From positions 1 to 8,766 of the forward strand of contig CALMWM010000032.1 of the NCBI GenBank assembly GCA_937873435.1: a DNA stretch of 8,766 nucleotides. Direction: 5' to 3'. This document shows, piece by piece, positions 7,044 to 8,766 of this stretch (its first letter is position 1; every line of letters starts with the position of its first letter). This stretch comes from an uncultured Gallionellaceae bacterium (GTDB lineage Bacteria > Pseudomonadota > Gammaproteobacteria > Burkholderiales > Sulfuricellaceae). Both the position numbers and the translations under genes were made by a program. The notes under the pieces are model-generated. The model had not been told where the DNA came from, made no database searches, and was given only the letters and a program-made list of their open reading frames with translations.

Positions 7044-8114
7044 TCAGAAGCGGATGTGCGTGGATGCGTTAAGCGTCGCACGCGAACCGCGCCAATCGTC
7101 GATGTGGAACTTGGTGAACGGCAAGCCGGTCTTTTCGAAGAATTGCGGCCAACCGATACGCTCGACCCAGTCGGACAGACGCTCCCAGGAGCGGGCATCC
7201 TCCTTGTAGACCTTGAGAATATTCTTCACCACTGCCGCCACTTCAGGCCAACGCGGGGCATTGTTGGGCAGACCGGACATAACCAGCTTGTGGAAAGTCG
7301 GGCGGATACGGGCGTTGGAGTTCTTGCCACCCACCCAGATAGCGATCTTGGAGTGCTCGGGATCGTTAATCTGCATCGGCGGGCAGGGCGGGAAGCAAGC
7401 GCCGCAGCAAATGCACTTGGCTTCGTCAACTTCCAGAGAAGGCTTGCCGTTCACCAGAGCGGGACGGATTGCCGCAACCGGGCAACGGGCAACAACCGTG
7501 GGACGTTCACACACGTTGGCAACCAGATCGTGATTGATCTTCGGCGGCTTGGTATGTTGAACCACGATAGCGATGTCAGCTTGGCCGCCGCAGTTGATTT
7601 CGCAGCAGGAGGTAGACAGCTTGACGCGGTTAGGCATCTCTTCCTTGATGAATTCGCTGTGCAGCTCGTCCATCAGCGCCTTAACTACACCGGAAGCATC
7701 GGTACCGGGGATGTCGCAATGCAACCATCCCTGGGTGTGCGAAATCATGGACACGGAATTGCCTGTGCCGCCGACCGGGAAACCAGCCTTGCCCAACGCT
7801 TCGATCAGCGGAGCGACTTTCGATTCGGCCGACACCATGAATTCGATATTGCTGCGAGTTGTGAAGCGCACATGACCTTCAGCGAACTTGTCAGCGATAT
7901 CGCACAATGTACGCACGGTGTAGACGTCCATTTGACGCTGGGTACCAGCACGCACCGTCCAGATTTCGTCGCCGCTGTTCGCCACGTGGTGCAATACGCC
8001 AGGCCGCGGACGGTCATGACGCTTCCAACTGCCATAGTTTTTCTTCATCAGCGGGTGCAGGTACTGCACATGGTCTGGCACACCACTCTCAATCGGATCA
8101 CGCATTTCACTCAT
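7044..8114 (-). CDS. dsrB: DsrB, reverse dissimilatory sulfite reductase beta subunit
   Basis: Beta subunit of siroheme sulfite reductase (356 residues, the usual length), forming the cytoplasmic alpha2beta2 enzyme with DsrA. In DsrAB the catalytically active siroheme-[4Fe-4S] centre is held mainly by the DsrB cysteines. These are visible: Cys133 (GWLHCD) and the Cys170-Cys171-x3-Cys175 group (STSCCEINCGGQ). The ferredoxin domain follows, with Cys211-Pro (VARCPVAAI) and Cys234, Cys237 and Cys240 (CICCGAC), plus further cysteines at 202, 236 and 244. Basic residues near the N-terminal half (about 54-90, with VRFTTRSNIEF) fit the substrate/siroheme carboxylate pocket. The ATG start has GGAGAG at good spacing. 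It is followed by a 73-base gap with a strong hairpin, then dsrE. No truncation or missing ligand is seen. Confidence 0.97.
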   Translation of the reverse strand: MSEMRDPIESGVPDHVQYLHPLMKKNYGSWKRHDRPRPGVLHHVANSGDEIWTVRAGTQRQMDVYTVRTLCDIADKFAEGHVRFTTRSNIEFMVSAESKVAPLIEALGKAGFPVGGTGNSVSMISHTQGWLHCDIPGTDASGVVKALMDELHSEFIKEEMPNRVKLSTSCCEINCGGQADIAIVVQHTKPPKINHDLVANVCERPTVVARCPVAAIRPALVNGKPSLEVDEAKCICCGACFPPCPPMQINDPEHSKIAIWVGGKNSNARIRPTFHKLVMSGLPNNAPRWPEVAAVVKNILKVYKEDARSWERLSDWVERIGWPQFFEKTGLPFTKFHIDDWRGSRATLNASTHIRF

Positions 8115-8152
8115 TGTTTCTCTCCAAACTAGTAGTTCGTTCTTTGCCTAGC

Positions 8153-8179
8153 GATAAAACAGCGCCGGGCTGCGTTATC
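8153..8179 (-). other. Imperfect hairpin overlapping the dsrA stop codon
   Basis: A 5-bp outer stem (GATAA/TTATC) and a 4-bp inner stem (CAGC/GCTG) are separated by a 2x2 internal loop and closed by a 5-base loop. It starts inside the dsrA stop and fills the first part of the 63-base dsrA-dsrB gap. There is no T-run after it on the coding strand, so it is not a normal intrinsic terminator. The rest of the gap is unremarkable except for the dsrB ribosome binding site, GGAGAG, 6 bases before the ATG. The structure is seen in the sequence; any function is unknown. Confidence 0.35.
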
Positions 8180-8766
8180 AAGCCGCCTTCGCTTTGCGCT
8201 CGTTGGCCTTCTCCACTTCCTCATCCCAACCATCCATGCGGACATAAGGATTGGCACGCGGATGCAGCACCATGCTCGGGTCGATGTCGAGACCGATACC
8301 CTCGAGGAAGTTGACCAGACCGATACGATCGATCATTTCGCCGGTACGCTCGTGCTCCAGTGCATTTTCGGCAAAGAAGTCGATGGTGTTCTGAGCGATT
8401 TCAACAAGGCGGTCGTAATCTTCGTCGGATTCCAGCTTCAGGAACGGCACCACTACGGTACCCATGGTCGCGCCGATCTTCAACACGCTCTTACCACCGA
8501 TCAAGATGGTTGCGCCCTTGTCCTTGCCCGGAGCCAGGGCGCCGGTCATCACGTTAACGCAGTGCATACAGCGCACGCAGTCGTGGTTGCTGATTTCCAG
8601 GGATTGGCTGTCGTTCAGCGCAACACTGGAGATGCCTTCAGCCTTGGAAACCTTTGCAGTGTCTTTCAGGGACAACGCCTTGGTCGGGCAGCGGCTGATC
8701 ACGTCGTTGACCAACTCATCCATGCCGTGCTTGGCGAACCACGCCTTGCCCAGCGCGTCGCCGGGC
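8178..8766 (-). CDS. dsrA: DsrA, reverse dissimilatory sulfite reductase alpha subunit (C-terminal part, 5' end cut by window)
   Basis: Catalytic alpha subunit of the siroheme sulfite reductase DsrAB, acting in the cytoplasm; in sulfur oxidizers it runs in the oxidative direction, releasing sulfite from DsrC-bound sulfur. Only the last ~195 residues are visible and the frame is open to the right edge; a full DsrA is usually a little over 400 residues. The visible part holds the inserted ferredoxin domain, with a Cys-Pro (SRCPTKAL) followed about 38 residues later by C-x2-C-x2-C (CVRCMHC), together a [4Fe-4S] set. The C-terminal region carries PYVRMDGWDEE and ends in a Lys/Ala-rich tail. The siroheme-side cysteines lie outside the window. 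dsrB follows after 63 bases. The identity is secure from the ferredoxin pattern plus the adjacent dsrB; reductive versus oxidative type is inferred from dsrEFH and dsrL downstream. Confidence 0.95.
   Translation of the reverse strand, partial: PGDALGKAWFAKHGMDELVNDVISRCPTKALSLKDTAKVSKAEGISSVALNDSQSLEISNHDCVRCMHCVNVMTGALAPGKDKGATILIGGKSVLKIGATMGTVVVPFLKLESDEDYDRLVEIAQNTIDFFAENALEHERTGEMIDRIGLVNFLEGIGLDIDPSMVLHPRANPYVRMDGWDEEVEKANERKAKAA

Noticed and set aside
7056..8132. Long plus-strand open frame of 358 codons opposite dsrB
   Set aside because: It mirrors dsrB almost exactly and has no recognisable motif; it is an antisense shadow.

Overview
The window is one minus-strand operon: the middle of a dissimilatory sulfite reductase (dsr) cluster of the reverse, sulfur-oxidizing type. 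In transcription order (right to left) it reads dsrA (3' part), dsrB, dsrE, dsrF, dsrH, dsrC, dsrM, dsrK, dsrL, dsrJ, dsrO (5' part). This is the order known from the Allochromatium vinosum dsrABEFHCMKLJOPNRS cluster. The presence of dsrEFH and a dsrL just after dsrMK marks sulfur oxidation rather than sulfate reduction. Protein character, Shine-Dalgarno usage and moderate GC suggest a proteobacterial sulfur oxidizer. My best guess is a betaproteobacterium of the Gallionella/Sideroxydans/Sulfuricella/Thiobacillus kind; that is inference from overall impression, not from an alignment.

Layout. Positions 7044-8766 encode the siroheme sulfite reductase subunits DsrA and DsrB. Positions 5876-6970 encode the small sulfurtransferase subunits DsrE, DsrF and DsrH. 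Positions 5514-5846 encode DsrC, the two-cysteine sulfur carrier. Positions 3026-5399 encode DsrM (membrane heme b protein) and DsrK (HdrD-like Fe-S protein). Positions 950-2953 encode the flavin/Fe-S oxidoreductase DsrL. Positions 1-943 encode periplasmic DsrJ (triheme cytochrome c) and DsrO (Tat-exported Fe-S protein), whose partner DsrP should lie beyond the left edge. The promoter upstream of dsrA lies beyond the right edge.

How the parts work together, by family knowledge: DsrE (Cys78), DsrH (Cys18) and DsrC (Cys98/Cys109) form a persulfide relay that delivers sulfane sulfur. DsrAB oxidizes it to sulfite, with DsrL taking electrons to NAD(P)+. DsrMKJOP links DsrC thiol/disulfide chemistry to the quinone pool and periplasm. 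All the key catalytic and ligand residues I looked for are present, and no gene looks broken.

Non-coding DNA is confined to short gaps, none over about 115 bases. All the gaps of roughly 60 bases or more hold inverted repeats without a U-tract. The richest is the 114-base dsrC-dsrM gap, with three in a row, suggesting transcript processing or stabilization points. I see no mobile element, tRNA, rRNA or CRISPR array. The core system is a known one; the less routine points are the intergenic RNA structures and a few residue-level features.
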